NCBI RefSeq assembly: GCF_042477335.2 | Contig: NC_091255.1 | Location: forward strand, 20,748,501-20,812,500 | From: Ovis canadensis | Lineage: Eukaryota > Chordata > Mammalia > Artiodactyla > Bovidae | Length of the DNA: 64,000 nucleotides | Direction of reading: 5' to 3' | Part shown: positions 41,763 through 53,854 of the stretch, piece after piece | Position numbering within the stretch: position 1 is the first letter of the stretch | Layout of the letters: every line of letters begins with the position of its first letter | Translations under genes and position numbers: made by a program | The notes under the pieces: generated by a model | Database searches by the model: none | Told to the model about the DNA's origin: nothing | What the model saw: the letters and a program-made list of their open reading frames with translations, nothing else

Positions 41763-43090
41763 TTTGATAATTGACTATAAATATTCTGCGTTTATTTTCT
41801 TTGGGTCTCTCACTATTTACCTGGCTGCTCTTGGAGTCCTTCATTATGTGGGTTTAAATAATAAGTTCAAAATGTCAGTTTTCTGCACAGAATTGAGAGG
41901 AAGTTAGAGTCATGGGTTGTCTCGTCTAGAAGTTCCTCTGGGTAGACTTTTATCTATTGTTTGTTCAAATTTCTGTTCCAGGTAATAGTTTTGGGGATCT
42001 ATTCTCTTGTTTGGCTCGGCTTCTGCTTCAGGTTCATGTGTCTGGCTTCCTTCCTGGTTGTTTTGTAAGTTGAATTTCCTCATGGGGTCAGTTGCCCCTA
42101 AATATAAGGGAACTTCTCTCAGCCCTGAGATGAGCTTCTTGCTTTAATGGGATGTACAGTCAGGGAAAGACTTCTCCACAGGTTTTTCTGTTTTCATGGC
42201 CTCCTTTTCATTCCTCAACTATGTGCGGGTGCTATTAATCTATAGCATTAAAAGAAATTCCATGTAGAAATGGCCCCATCTCTTAAAAAAAAACAAAACC
42301 ACACACACACACAAACTGCCTTTTCTAGGAGACTGTATTTCTCTGTTTAGTGGGTATTAGTGAGGATCTGCTAGGATTTCCTCTATTCAGTTTTCATGAT
42401 ACTACACTAATCTCTCAGAAATGAAAGGTGTAGGTTTCAGTCTTAAATTGAGTCCCAGGTGACAATCGTCCAGCAGAAACGATTGTGGTATACATCCATG
42501 TCGCCCTTCCCTTGTTTCATCAATGACATGTGTTTTCATCATTGATGTTAATATTCCTTTATTTAAATCAATTACATGGAGATAGAGGAGTTGGTGTATA
42601 TTTCTTTCACTCACACTCAATCATTGGAGGTTAACAAAAACTCACTAATGACAGAAAACTTTTGTCAGATTATCAACTGGGATCCCAAAAAGGCATGGTT
42701 CGTGTCCCAGTAGTAAAGTCATGAATGGCGTGGAAACAATCTGAACTGATTCTTAGGGGAAGGACTGAGACGGCTGGAGATAAGATATTATTGATTGGCT
42801 CCACTAATGCCAGGCAAAAGGTCCAGAGCTAAGCAGGAGAGATTAGCGCCTCCTCCCAAATAGCCCACCATGCATTTCCTTCCCCATAGTTAGCAATGGT
42901 GGATCAAGAACACACCCTGGATGACAAGCCAGATAAAAACGAGGACAGGAAGAAGCTACTGGGATTTGTTCCAGCCAGGGCACTTGTGCAGGGAACTTAA
43001 CAGTTCTCAAGTTATCACCTTCTGCCTAGGGTGCTGTTTCAGTAAGCAGTCTTCTGCTGCGCAGCAGGCTAGTGGGAAGTTCTATTTTGG
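41763..43090. other. Unique intergenic sequence, 1.3 kb
   Basis: One of the longest repeat-free stretches here. It has a short (AC)n at about 42300-42314. No exon or RNA gene recognised. Confidence 0.4.
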
Positions 43091-43094
43091 GGGG

Positions 43095-43395
43095 GCCGGG
43101 GGGGTTGTGTGCTTCCCTGCCTCTCTGTTGCTGCACGTGGGCTTTCTCTAGTGGCAGGGGCTACTCTTTGTTGAGGCACACAGGCTTCTTGTTCTGGTAG
43201 CTTCTTTCTCGCTGTGGAGTGCAGGCTCTAGGGAACTTGGGCTTCAGAAGCTGCAGTACACCGGCCTCGTTGCTTCTCGCATGTGGGATCTTCCCAGACC
43301 AGGGATCAAACTTGTGTCTCCTGCATTGGCAGGCAGATTCTTTTTTTCTTTTTGGACAGGTAGATTCTTAACCATGGATTGCCAGGGAAATGGGA
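43095..43395 (-). mobile_element. CHR-type SINE
   Basis: Antisense long form with a partial duplication of its head region ('gcagattctttttttc' / 'gtagattcttaacc'). Confidence 0.75.
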
Positions 43396-43418
43396 TGATC
43401 TGATGGATACGTTCCAAC

Positions 43419-43982
43419 TGTTGCGGGAAGCAGGACCCCTTCCAGGGCCCGAAACCAGGCTCTTCTCTAACACTCAGAAGTGAACTGTCTGAGGAGACAC
43501 ATGTGCTGACAAAGCAAGAGATTTAATTGGGAAAGGGCACCCAGGTGGAGAGCAGCAGGGTAAGGGAACCCAGGAGAACAGCTCTGCTACATGGCTTGCA
43601 GTCTCGGGTTTTATGGTGATGGGATTAGTTTTCCGCGTTGTCTTTAGCCAATCATTCTGACTCAGAGTCCTTCCTGGTGGTGCAAGCCTTCTTCAGCCAA
43701 GATGGATGCCAGAGAGAAGGATTCTGGGAGGTGGTCGGACATGTGGTGTCTCCTTTTGACCTTTCCTGAACTCTTCCGGTTGGCGGTGGCTTATTAGTTC
43801 CGTGTTCCTTACCAGCATCTCCTGTAGTGAAACAACTCATGCAAATAGCTGATTCCTGGCCAGGGAGGGCAGTTTCAATCAGTGAGCTTCCACTCACACA
43901 GTGACTTCTGGAAGTTCCATTTAAGAGAACTGTACACCTTAAGGATAACTGAAATAGTCCACACCAGAATAAGTTTAAATCA
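43419..43982 (-). mobile_element. Ruminant ERV1-type solo LTR, 564 bp, with 4-bp target-site duplication
   Basis: Bounded by TG...CA and flanked by CAAC at 43415-43418 and 43983-43986, the spacing of gammaretrovirus-like integration. Minus-oriented: the U5 end reads ...GGTCCTGCTTCCCGCAACA. It is a solo LTR with no internal sequence and looks complete end to end; ruminant-specific age is likely. Confidence 0.75.
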
Positions 43983-43986
43983 CAAC

Positions 43987-44928
43987 TGACTCTGAGTCTG
44001 ATGGAAGCAGGACAAGCTCTAAGTAAAGACTCTGCTGAGAGGTGGAGGATATGTGAGAACGGACCATGTTTAGGAATGAGCTTGCCTGGAGATCAGCTTC
44101 CAGAATGACAGAGGGAGGACCTCAGTGAACAAACTCTCCCACAAAAAACACAGTGAAAATACAAGCAAAACAATGAACATCAACCTTTTTAGAACTTGGG
44201 AAACTAACCAAAGCCACAGAGCAAACTGAAAATCATCTATCTGAGAGAAACGACAGGACTGTGCTTATAAAATGGGATCAGTGGTATTTTGTGAATGGGA
44301 TACTCTTTCCATCCCCTCCCTCCCCAGCTCAGGTGGGTGGTAGCCACAGAAAGCCAGCAGTCTCTCAGCCAATGGAGAGGACTGACCTCTTGTGGAGCTC
44401 ATTGAAAAGCAACACCCCCAGAGCACAGTCAATATTTTGTCTGAACTTGGAGCTCCCTGGAAAATCTCTATTCTTAGGCAGTTGTGGCTGTTTGATTTGA
44501 CTCAGACTTCAGCGCAACAGAACAAAATAACCCTGCTCCCAGGGCATTATCAAAACAATAGCCATCCACTGGCAACGTAGCAGCTCCCTGAGGCTCTGCT
44601 TTCAGTGGAGTTAGCAAGAGGCAGGCTGGGAATCTGAGTATACCTTGGAGAACTGGATAATCATGGGGCACTCTGGAAATCTCTAACATATTCCAGGGAT
44701 CCTGAAATGCTGTGTGAATGCACAAGGTTTGCACAGGAGAGATGTGGAAATGAAGAAGGTCTTATTCACTGATTTCTGACTTTCAGGCTCTTCACAAAAC
44801 AAAAGTGAAAGCTAAGGAGATCCGGTAAACTGCCTATAGTTTGAAGGCATGCGTTCTCACAACAGTCCCTTGGTAAAGGGTGAAAGCCATAGGGATATCC
44901 ATGGTAAAGGGTACCTCCTGTTCCCAAG
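43987..44928. other. Intergenic sequence, nothing recognised
   Basis: Short overlapping open frames on both strands (44261-44734) resemble no known protein. Confidence 0.4.
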
Positions 44929-44934
44929 TAACTT

Positions 44935-45118
44935 AAAAAAAATTGTATTGGACTGCACCAGGTCTTAGTTGTGGCAAATAGGATTTTTTTTTTTTTTTTT
45001 TTGCAGCATGCAAACTCTTAGTTGCAGCAAGCGGAATCTAGTTCCCTGACCAGGGATCGAACCTGACCCCTGCATTGGGAGCTCGGAGGCTTAATCCCTG
45101 GACTGCAAGAAAAGTTCA
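44935..45118 (-). mobile_element. CHR-type SINE with an internal poly-T
   Basis: Antisense copy with a run of about 19 T (44984-45002) within its body. Confidence 0.7.
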
Positions 45119-45239
45119 CCTAATGAACTATAATTTTTCTTCATAAGGTTAGGGAATGAATAACAAGATCTAGAACCTCATTCTCAAGGAGTGTGAGAGG
45201 AGGGGAATTATTCCTCTGGAGAAATTAGAGGATGAAAAT

Positions 45240-45426
45240 GAGGCTCAGTCCTGTCTAACTCTTTGCAATCCCATGGACAGTAGCCCTTCAGGCTCCTCTG
45301 TCCGTGGGATTTTCCTGGTAAGAATACTGGAGTGGGTAGCCATTCCCTTCTCCAGAGGATCTTCTGAACCCAGGTCTCCTGCATTGCAGGTGGATTCTTT
45401 GCCGTCTGAGTCACCAGGGAAGTCCA
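45240..45426 (-). mobile_element. BOV-tA SINE
   Basis: Antisense, complete, ending 'gagtcaccagggaagtcc'. Confidence 0.85.
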
Positions 45427-45606
45427 GAGGGTGAAAAGGGAAAGTGATACAATAATGTAATCCTGTGAAGATTCAAAAGTGACCCTGGCATTGAGACTGG
45501 GCCCCCACTCCCGAACCTGAGACTCAAAACCACAGGGGGAAAATGAAGAGCCACAGTGGCCTTTGCCTTCCTCTAATTTACCATGAAAATCTACCCTATG
45601 GCCAGC

Positions 45607-45828
45607 TGGTGCTCAGTCCCTTCAGTCATGTCTGACTCTTTGCGACTCCATGAACTGTAGCCCCCCCCAGGCTCCTCTGTCTGTGGGATTCTCCAGGCAA
45701 GAATACTGACGTGGATTTCCATGCCCTCCTCCGGGAGATCTTCCCGACCCAGGGATTGAACCCATGTCTCCTGCGTCTCCTGCATTGCAGGCGGATTCTT
45801 TACCGCTGAGCTACTGGGCAAGCCCCAT
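45607..45828 (-). mobile_element. BOV-tA SINE
   Basis: Antisense, with a C8 run at about 45661 and a doubled 'gtctcctgc' near its head end. Confidence 0.85.
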
Positions 45829-45972
45829 GGGCAGCGGGGAGTATCAAGAAAAGCAGGGAAACAAGGGGCTAAGGAAGAGTAGGAATGAACTAGGGATCCT
45901 CGGGCATAGGACCTGGACCATGCACTCCCTTCTGTCCTTAGAATTTTCGTGTTTGTCATGTATCATCTCTGG

Positions 45973-46163
45973 AAAGTGAAAGTGAAGTCGCTCAGTTGTG
46001 TCCGACTCTTTGGACTGTAGCCTACCATGGGATTCTCCAGGCAAGAGTACTGAAGTGGGTTGCCATTTCCTTCTCCAGGGGATCTTCCCGACCCAGGGAT
46101 CGAACCCGGGTCTCCTGCATTCCAGGCAGACGCTTTAACCTCTGAGCCACCAGGGAAGCCCTG
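45973..46163 (-). mobile_element. BOV-tA SINE
   Basis: Antisense, starting 'gaaagtgaaagtgaagtcgc'. A short deletion removed part of the 'gtccatggg' region. Confidence 0.85.
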
Positions 46164-46431
46164 GAGTGGAGGCAATAGCCATGACTGCTTGCTCTTGCCT
46201 CTGTCGGGGACTCAGAGAATCATTAGAGCTATCAGAATAAGAATTAGGAGGACAGCAGGGAGGCAGACCATATGTCACCATAGCCTCAGTCCTGGGCTCC
46301 TCCCTGGAGTGAAGGTCGGTGCTCCCTTTTGGATGGTCCAGGATCTCCATTCACCCTCTTTCCCATTCCATCAAAGCCTTTCCTCTTCCGCCTTGTCCAG
46401 TTCTGGATTCTTTTCTCTCCCCCTTCATCCT

Positions 46432-46600
46432 TTTTTTCTTTAATATTTGTTTATTTATTTGACTGTGGCTGAGTCTTCACTGTGGCTTGCGAATTCTTAG
46501 TTGCAGCATATGGGATCTAGTTCTCTGATCAGGTATCAAACCAGAGACCCCTGCGTTGGGAACATGGAGTCTCAGCCAGGGGACCACCAGGGAAGTCCTC
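46432..46600 (-). mobile_element. CHR-type SINE
   Basis: Antisense, from 'tttatttatttgactgtggc' to 'ggaccaccagggaagtcc'. Confidence 0.75.
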
Positions 46601-47210
46601 TGCTTTACCTGTCTCTGTTCTCTGCAGTCTTCTCTCCTTCTTACAACCATCCCCAGCCATAGTTCCTTAGAGGGACCAGGTGCCAAGATATCTAAGTCCC
46701 TGTACTGAAAATACCAATAATGATTCCTGAGTTCACCTGAAAGCAGAGCCTGAGACAAAGAATTGAGTGAAGGTAGTTTATTTGGAAGATGATCCCAGGA
46801 GGGCCTGAGGAGAATGAACCAGAGAAGGAAGAGGCCATGTAAGGGTCATTATCTAGATGGTTGCTGTGGGCATCAGGGGCTCCAGTTAGCCAGAGAAACT
46901 ACTCCTGAGAAACTGCAGAACGCCTCCCAGAATGATGCATCTGAAGGGTGGAAGGCTGGATCAGCATCCACCCCCATTCCCCTTTGGATGACTTTGCTCC
47001 AGACTATACTTTGTCTGTGGGTCTAGCAGGCTCCTGTGGCACCGGGAAATGTCCTGGGGCAGAATATGTAGGCAGTCATGGGCTATCCCGTCAGTTAGTG
47101 CTAAGTATACCTGAGCTCACACGGAACTAACCACTACAGCCGCTTCTGAAAGCAGAGACGTGTCCACGTGACTCACTGTAAGAACCCAGAGGGTCTGCCA
47201 GGTCCGCTCC
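46601..47210. other. Intergenic sequence, possibly an old LTR remnant
   Basis: 'gtagtttatttggaagatgatcccagg' near 46772 has the look of an eroded LTR start, but I cannot name a family. No gene. Confidence 0.25.
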
Positions 47211-47212
47211 TC

Positions 47213-47492
47213 TGATTTCGTCTTGACTTTTGGCTGAGCTGGGTCTTTGTTGCTACTTCATTTTCTCCAGCTGTGGCTGGTGGGGGCTACTGTCTAGCTG
47301 CGGTGTTCTGGCTTCTCCTTGCAGGGCTTCTCTTGTGGAACAAGGGCCCTAGAGCTCTCAGGTTTCAGCAGCTGTAGTGCACGGATTCGGTTGCCTCCTG
47401 GCATGTGGGATCTTCTAGTTCAGGGATCGAACCCGCGTCCCTTACATTGGCAGCCAGATTCTTAACCACCGGACCACCAGGCAAGTCTCCTC
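47213..47492 (-). mobile_element. CHR-type SINE, long form
   Basis: Antisense, nearly full length; an 18-T run follows at about 47502-47519. Confidence 0.8.
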
Positions 47493-47642
47493 TCTCTCTG
47501 TTTTTTTTTTTTTTTTTTTGTTATAGTTTTAAGTTTAATGTTGTAGTTAGAAATTTGAGAATGATGTACAATAATGTCTGCATGTATGCATAAATACAGT
47601 CCCCTCCTCTAATTCTTTAAAAATTTTCATCAGAAACCATTG

Positions 47643-47762
47643 TTGGGACTTTCCCAGCAGTCCAGTGGTTAAGACTTGTGCCTCCACTGCAGGAGTGCAG
47701 GTTTGATCCCCAGGTAAGATCCTGCATGCCATGTGGTGTAGCCAAAAAGAATAAATTTTTTT
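47643..47762 (+). mobile_element. CHR-type SINE, short form
   Basis: 'gggactttcccagcagtcc' to 'gtgtagccaaaaagaataaat'. Confidence 0.75.
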
Positions 47763-47957
47763 TAAATTTCTTAAAAATTAAGAAACCATTATAGATGACA
47801 CAACTTGAGATGGGGGTTTATTTGTGTCACTTCCTCTAGCTGAAATTCAAATGAGAAATTTCTGGGTGGCAGAGAGGGAGAAAATGTACAATTTCCCTAA
47901 ATCTAGGGTAGAGCAACAGGGGAAAGAAACAGAAAAGGGCTGTAATGGCTTGTACGT

Positions 47958-48182
47958 GCGTGTTCAGCCCCTTCAGTCATGTCCCACTCTTTGTGGCCCT
48001 GTGGACTGTAGCCCGCCAGGCTCCTCTGTCCATAAGATTCTCCAGGCAGGAATACTGGAGTGGGTTGCCATGCCCTCCTCCAGGGGATCTTCCTGACCCA
48101 GGGACTGAACCCGCGTGTCCTGCATCTCCTGCATTGCAGGTGGGTGCTTTGTGGCTGAGCCACTGGAGAAGTCCTGTCATGG
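47958..48182 (-). mobile_element. BOV-tA SINE
   Basis: Antisense, complete; contains a doubled 'tcctgcat' near the head end. Confidence 0.85.
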
Positions 48183-48570
48183 CTCAGTAAAGGTCAAATC
48201 ACATATAATTTGGAGTTTCAAGTACTTGCGTAAGTTTCAGATAATTTTTCCGCCTAAGTCCAGAAATTGGATTTCAGTGTTACTGTGATATTTCTCAAGA
48301 GAAGATTTGAAGGATCTTGTCTAGAAGTGTTCTATGTCAGAGGTCATGGAATGCTTCTTACCTTTGTTTAAAAAGTTTTCAGAGGTTTTAGTTACTGCTG
48401 TTATGGATGGGGAGAAAAAGTCATGACTTCCATTATTTTGTAAATAATAAGGCACCTATTGATTCTCACATGATACATGGGATTTTTGGTTTACTGATTT
48501 TCCTGTTGGGTATGAGTGTTCTATACTGTTGGAGAGTGAACTTATCCACTACTAACTTCCTATCGTTGCC
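48183..48570. other. Unique intergenic sequence
   Basis: Nothing recognised. Confidence 0.4.
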
Positions 48571-48571
48571 T

Positions 48572-48768
48572 GGGGCTTCTCAGTTGGCTCAATGGTAAAA
48601 GAATCTGCCTGCAATGCGGGAGATGCGGGTTCCATCTCTGGAGAAGGAAATGGTAACCCACTCCAGTATTCATGCTTGGAAAATCCCATGGCCAGAGGAG
48701 CCTGGTGATCTACAGTCCATGGGGTCTCGAAAGAGTCAGATTCGACTTAGTGACTAAACAACAGCAAC
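48572..48768 (+). mobile_element. BOV-tA SINE
   Basis: Sense copy from 'ggggcttctcagttggctc' to 'gattcgacttagtgactaaac', with a small deletion after the tRNA head. Confidence 0.85.
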
Positions 48769-49035
48769 GTTGCTCAGCACCTGAACCTCCATATATTTTC
48801 CCCAACTATCTTGATTATCACAATAAGCAAGAACTTGGACAAGATGAATTGCAAAAGCAAATACTTTCCTTTTAATGACTGTATTGTGATTAACTTGGAG
48901 GGGAGCAGAAGAGACAAAGAGAAAAGATGGTGGAGTCACCTGAAGCTCTCTAAGGCTGATGTGTGTTGTGAGTAGACCCAAGTGGAGAGTTCGTTCATCC
49001 CCAGGTCCTTTCTATTATCCTCAAGTGACATTTTG

Positions 49036-49530
49036 GTCAGAGACATTACTTTGCCAACAAAGGTCCATCTAGTTAAGGCTATGGATTTTCCAGTGGTCAT
49101 GTATGAATATGAGAGTTGGACTAGAGGGAAAGCTGAGTGCCAAAGAATTGATGCTTTTGAACTGTGGTGCTGGAGAAGACTCTTGAGAGTCCCTTGGACT
49201 GCAAGGAGATTCAACCAGTCAGTCCTAATTTCCTAAAGGAAATCAGTCCTGAACATTCATTGGAAGGACTGATGCTGAAACTGAAGCTCCAATACTTTGG
49301 CCACCTGATGCGAAGAACTGACTCATTGGAAAAGACCCTGATGTTGGGAAAGATTGAAGGCGGGAGGAGAAGGGGACAACAGAGGATGGGATGGCTGGAT
49401 GGCATCACCGACTCAATGGACATGAGTTTGCGTAAACTCTGGGAATTGGTGATGGACAGGGAGGCCTGGGATGCTTCAGTTCATGGAGTCACAAAAAGTT
49501 GGACATGACTGAGCAACTGAACTGAACTGT
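49036..49530 (+). mobile_element. BovB LINE 3' end
   Basis: ORF2 C-terminal remnant ([20 protein letters not shown]) followed by the 3' end, with a second open stretch of 114 codons. 5'-truncated, about 0.5 kb. Confidence 0.9.
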
Positions 49531-49544
49531 TATACTAGTTCTGT

Positions 49545-49556
49545 CCACCAGGGGGC
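49545..49556 (+). promoter_or_regulatory. CTCF-like motif (perfect core)
   Basis: CCACCAGGGGGC matches CCASYAGRKGGC at all 12 positions, 15 bases past the BovB 3' end in otherwise unique DNA. Whether CTCF binds is unknown. Confidence 0.5.
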
Positions 49557-49559
49557 ATT

Positions 49560-50400
49560 TGCAAAATAGCATACATATGTATAAAATTATGTTACAAGAT
49601 TCACTCTTGCCTAAATGAGGAATGATCCAAAGTTACAAAGAAGACATCTGGTTTCAAAGAGGATGTGCCACTTCTAAGAAACCAGGTCCTTTGAGGATAC
49701 TTTAAGTAGACAAGAAAGATGTTACTTAAGGTCAGGATGTGAGAGAGATTTCTATTGCCAGTCCATGGTGAGCTACAGAAGCTCAAGGGTCATCTGGGTT
49801 CCAGGTCTCAGTATAGGAAGTATTTGCTGACCCTGATTTTTCTTAGGATCATAGACAGGTTCTGTATGGTTTGGGGCACCAGAGTTCCCCCTTCTCTCTT
49901 GGACATTTCATACAATGCTTTAACCCAAAATAGACAATTTGCTTATTGCCTCACAGAAATCTTCCTCCACTTTGAATGGACACGAAAGTACCAACATCAG
50001 ACTTTTTACTTATCTCCAGCAAACTGATAAGAAAGCAGACACCTAGAGATTAACCTTTGCAGATCAGATTGGTCGTTTGTTTGTGGGACTCTCAACTACC
50101 GAAGTACTTATTGGTTTTATCCTCTGGGCATCTCTTCCATTGCTTTCTTCTGGTGTTAGACTTACTCTCTAGGCAGAGAGTAGGTCTATGGCCCAAGCAA
50201 GGCTAATCTTACAACACCTCACCTGCAAGGATGAGGCCACTGGCCCAGAAGTTATGGGCATGTGCCAATTCTGCCTCCCAGGATCTGCAACCTTAGATGC
50301 AGATGCATAAAAATAGTTTAGGATAGAGATGCCTTATGGCAGTATCCTAAAGAGAAGTTCTGTGAGGTGACCGGACTGTTCTAATGTCAATTCTTTCCAA
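49560..50400. other. Unique intergenic sequence
   Basis: No gene. A 90-codon open frame at 49755-50027 (plus) is unrecognised. Confidence 0.4.
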
Positions 50401-50660
50401 TATAGGGAGAGCAAGTAGGCAAGAAAAAGAAATAAAAGGTATCCAAATTGGAAAAGAGGAAATAAAATGACCTCTATTTGCAGATGATATGATCTTATAT
50501 GAAGAACATGCTAAAAAAATACATTAAAAAACTGTTAGAGCTAATAACTAATTTGAGTAAAACTGCAAGATACAAAATAAACACACAAAAATCAGTTGTA
50601 TTTCTGTATACCAATTATAAAAAATATGAAAAGGAAATTAAGAAAACAATTCCAAAGAAG

Positions 50661-51684
50661 CCATGGGGATGTGATGCACAGCATGGTGACTATAGTTACG
50701 AATTTGTGAAACCATTTGGTGTTATTTTGGGGGCCCCAGAGAGCTCTGGTACCACAGTCCTTTATGTCTCAGTGCAGAAAAAATTCAGTGAGAGGCAAAA
50801 TGATGACTATAAAAGTCACTTATTAGACTAGGACACTTGTGAGGTTTATAAACAGGTGGGTGAGAGGCTGCCATGCTCCAAGAACTTACTGGACTACAGT
50901 TTTAGTAGGAAAAGTGGGGAGGGGGAGAAGAATTTCTTTGTCTTTCTTGAGTAGACGTCACGCTTCCATCATCAGCTCCTTCTCCAGGTTGGGCAGGGGA
51001 GTTTTCTTGTCCCTGTGTGGTCAAACTAAGTCCATAAATTATCGTTTTTTTGTTTTTATGTGTGCAGAGAGCATGTCCTAGGGATTATTAACTTCCTGAG
51101 CTCACTGGGCAGGATATGTGTCTCATGCCACCATTGTTTTATTGTTTGGGGGCATATCTCGTGCTTCGGTTGCATGGTTTTGTTGCTAAGCAATCCTGCT
51201 TGGTTTTGTGGTTCAGCAAACCTGCTCTCTTGAGTAATCATTACTTCACAGGGGTCTCCCATATTTTTTTCTACCTTTTTTTTTCTATTAACTATTTTTT
51301 CAAACACTTTTTCCCCTTTAAATTTTTTTTCCACTTACCTGTTTTTGGCTGCACTGGGTCTTCGCTGCTGTGCATGGGCTTTCTCTAGTTGCAGCAAGCA
51401 GGATGGCTCTCTCTAGTTGTGATTGCTTCTCATTGCAGTGGCTTCTCTTGTTGCAGAGTTGTGGTGCACGGGCTTAGTTGCCCTGAGGCATGTGATATCG
51501 TCTCAGACCAGGGATGGAACCCATGTCCTCTGCATTGGCAGACGGGCTCTTAACCACTGGACCACCAGACAAGTCCTGGGATTAACCATTTAATCACCCA
51601 CTTTGTCCCTATTAAATCTGTATTACATATTTGAAAGTTGCTAAGAAAATAAACCTTAAAAGTCCACAGAACAATAGCTCCTCA
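50661..51684. mobile_element. Composite insert in L1: repeat fragment with an LTR-like fossil
   Basis: The edges ('gatgtgatgcacagcatggtgactatagtta' region at left; 'tattacatatttgaaagttgct' at right) are the two halves of one older repeat. Between them lies LTR-like sequence of unassigned family (about 50705-51290), then a CHR SINE. The fossil is partial. Confidence 0.45.
51330..51577 (-). mobile_element. CHR-type SINE
   Basis: Antisense, 'ttggctgcactgggtcttcg' to 'accaccagacaagtcc'. The youngest layer of this stack. Confidence 0.8.
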
Positions 51685-52570
51685 ACAAGAATGAAATACT
51701 TCAGGATAGATTTAACCACAGAGGTACAAAACTTGGTAAACTGAGAACTATATACAAAGCTGGATGAAATTGAAGACCTAACTCAGAGGAAAGATATCCT
51801 GTGTAATGGATTGGAAGACTTAATATTGTTTAAGATGTGGGTACTACTCAAAGGGATCTACAGATTTAATGCAATCTCTAGCAAAATCCCAATTTTTTTG
51901 CAGAAATGGGCAAGATTATTTTATCCATTCTAAGTGTTCTGATATGCTCGCATTTGAGAAATACTTTCTAAATCACATAAAGAATCAGTATAAAAGAAAG
52001 AAAGAAATCTTACTTAAAAATAGATTTATGGAGAACAGTATGGTGGTTTCTCAAGAAAATTAAAGACAGAATTGGCATATGATCAAGTCCTGGGTATATA
52101 CCACAAGAACTGAAAACAGGGACTTAGATATTTGTACATTCATGTTCACCGCAGCATTACTCACAATGCCAGAAATCTAGCAGCCCAATTGTGCTTCCAA
52201 AGATGAATGGATAAACAAATGTGGCCTATGTAAACTGTGGGATATTATTCAGCTAAAAAGGAATGAAGTTCTGATACATACTACAACATGGATGAACCTC
52301 GAAAGCTATGTGAAATAAGCCAGCCACAAAAGAAAACATATTGTATGATTCCACCTATGAGAGGTACCTAGACTAATCAGATTTGTAGAAAATAGGAAGT
52401 AGAGTAGAGTTTACCAGGGGCTGGGAGAATGGGGAACAATTGCTCAATGAGTGCAGTTTCTGTCTGGGATGATGAAAAAGTTTTGGAAATAGTGGTAACA
52501 ATTGGGCAATATTGTGATTTGACACTAATTAAGTGCCACTGAGTGGTACACTTAAAAATGGTCAAAATGG

Positions 52571-52865
52571 CAATAACAAAAAAAGACTACTATTATTTTC
52601 ACGATTTCTGAGCTACTTCATCAAATTCCTTTCCTTTTTTCTTTCCTCCCCTGAGCACGTAGCAGTCCTTTTTTTGTGCTTATAAATTCTAAGGAATTTG
52701 ACTGATACACTACTATCAACCTCCCATTCTTTACTGATTAGGGATCCTGAGTGGTCATTAGAAAAGCCCTTGAATTTGTGGATTTTAAAAGTCTACAGTG
52801 TTGGTTCAACCACAATGGATAAGAAGAACCCATGGGAACTGTGTGTTTAGCTTCTTGAAAAAAGG
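52571..52865. other. Unique intergenic sequence
   Basis: Nothing recognised. Confidence 0.4.
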
Positions 52866-52874
52866 TGGGAGAAG

Positions 52875-53192
52875 GGTTTCCCTGGTGGCTCCGCGGTGAA
52901 AAATCCACGTGTCAGTGCAGGAGACAAGGGTTCAATCCCTGGTCCAGGAAGATCCCACCTGTCAAGGAGCAACTAAGCCCGTGTGCCGCAACTACTGAGC
53001 CTGTGCCCTAGAGCCTGGGAGCTGCAACTACTGAGCTCACATGCCACAACTACTGAAGTCCAAGCACGCCAGAGCCCATGCTCCATAACAAGGGAAGCCA
53101 CGGCAGTGGGAAGCCTGCGGGCCGCAAGTAGAGGGTAGCCCCCGCAGCAACGAAGATCCACATAGCCAAAAATAAATAAAGACAATTTTTAA
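52875..53192 (+). mobile_element. CHR-type SINE, full-length long form
   Basis: 'gggtttccctggtggctcc' to 'acatagccaaaaataaataaa'. Has the single-copy 'gccagagcccatgctccataac' segment. Confidence 0.85.
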
Positions 53193-53700
53193 AAAGAGGA
53201 AGCAAATCTGCATTTGAAATCCTCAGCTTTATGAATTCGGTTGAGAGAGGTGGAAGAAGGACCTCTGGCAGAGGGCAGAGTCACTTACAGGAAACTTGAA
53301 ACAAAGAAGCAAACAGTGGTTTTTGTATAGAATCCGCAGAGAGTAGACTATAGGTCATCAGCAGGAGAGGGAGGAGAGGCGCTTATCAGAAAGAAAGGCT
53401 GTGCTCTTACAGTGAAAGGGAAACATGAAGAACCTCTTTCTCAGATATAATAGTTCAGAAAACAGGCGGTCTATCAACCGCTACTATTTCAGGGACCCCA
53501 GAGATGTTTGGGACCTCAGAAGATTTAGCAGAGGAGTGGTCAAGTAGTAATTCCACAAGTAGCTGAATCCTCCCCCAGAAAAAGCCCCAAAGTTCAGGAA
53601 ATCATTAAAAGCATTACAAGGTATCAATAAAAGCAACGAAGAACAGGGCTGGTACTTGGGTTAGGTAAATGAGACAGTGAGCAGTTAAAAGCATGCTCAT
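53193..53700. other. Unique intergenic sequence
   Basis: Nothing recognised. Confidence 0.4.
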
Positions 53701-53702
53701 GG

Positions 53703-53820
53703 GGTACTTCCCTGGTCGTCCAGTGGTTAAGACCCTGCGCTCCCAACGCAGGGGGTGTGGTTTCCACCCCTAGTCAGGAAACTGTGATCCCATGGGAAAT
53801 AATTTAATTAAATAAAAAAA
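53703..53820 (+). mobile_element. CHR-type SINE, short form
   Basis: 'gtacttccctggtcgtcc' with tail 'aatttaattaaataaaaaaag'. Confidence 0.75.
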
Positions 53821-53854
53821 GGTGCTCAGTCCTAGGGACCTACAGATGTCATGC

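Larger units (their letters stand above)
50400..52570 (+). mobile_element. Old L1 (ORF2 RT region to 3' end), interrupted at about 50660-51685
   Basis: 50410-50657 encodes the RT palm motif (LFADDMILY near 50478). The next ORF2 segment resumes at about 51686 ('gaatgaaatacttcagg'), runs through 'ggattggaagacttaatattg', then the 3' UTR ('tttaccaggggctggg' at 52412) to an A-rich end near 52570. About 1.1 kb of L1 in total, with large internal losses. Confidence 0.75.

Noticed and set aside
46740-47210. Named ancient LTR
   Set aside because: Only a vague resemblance at one end; left as unassigned sequence.
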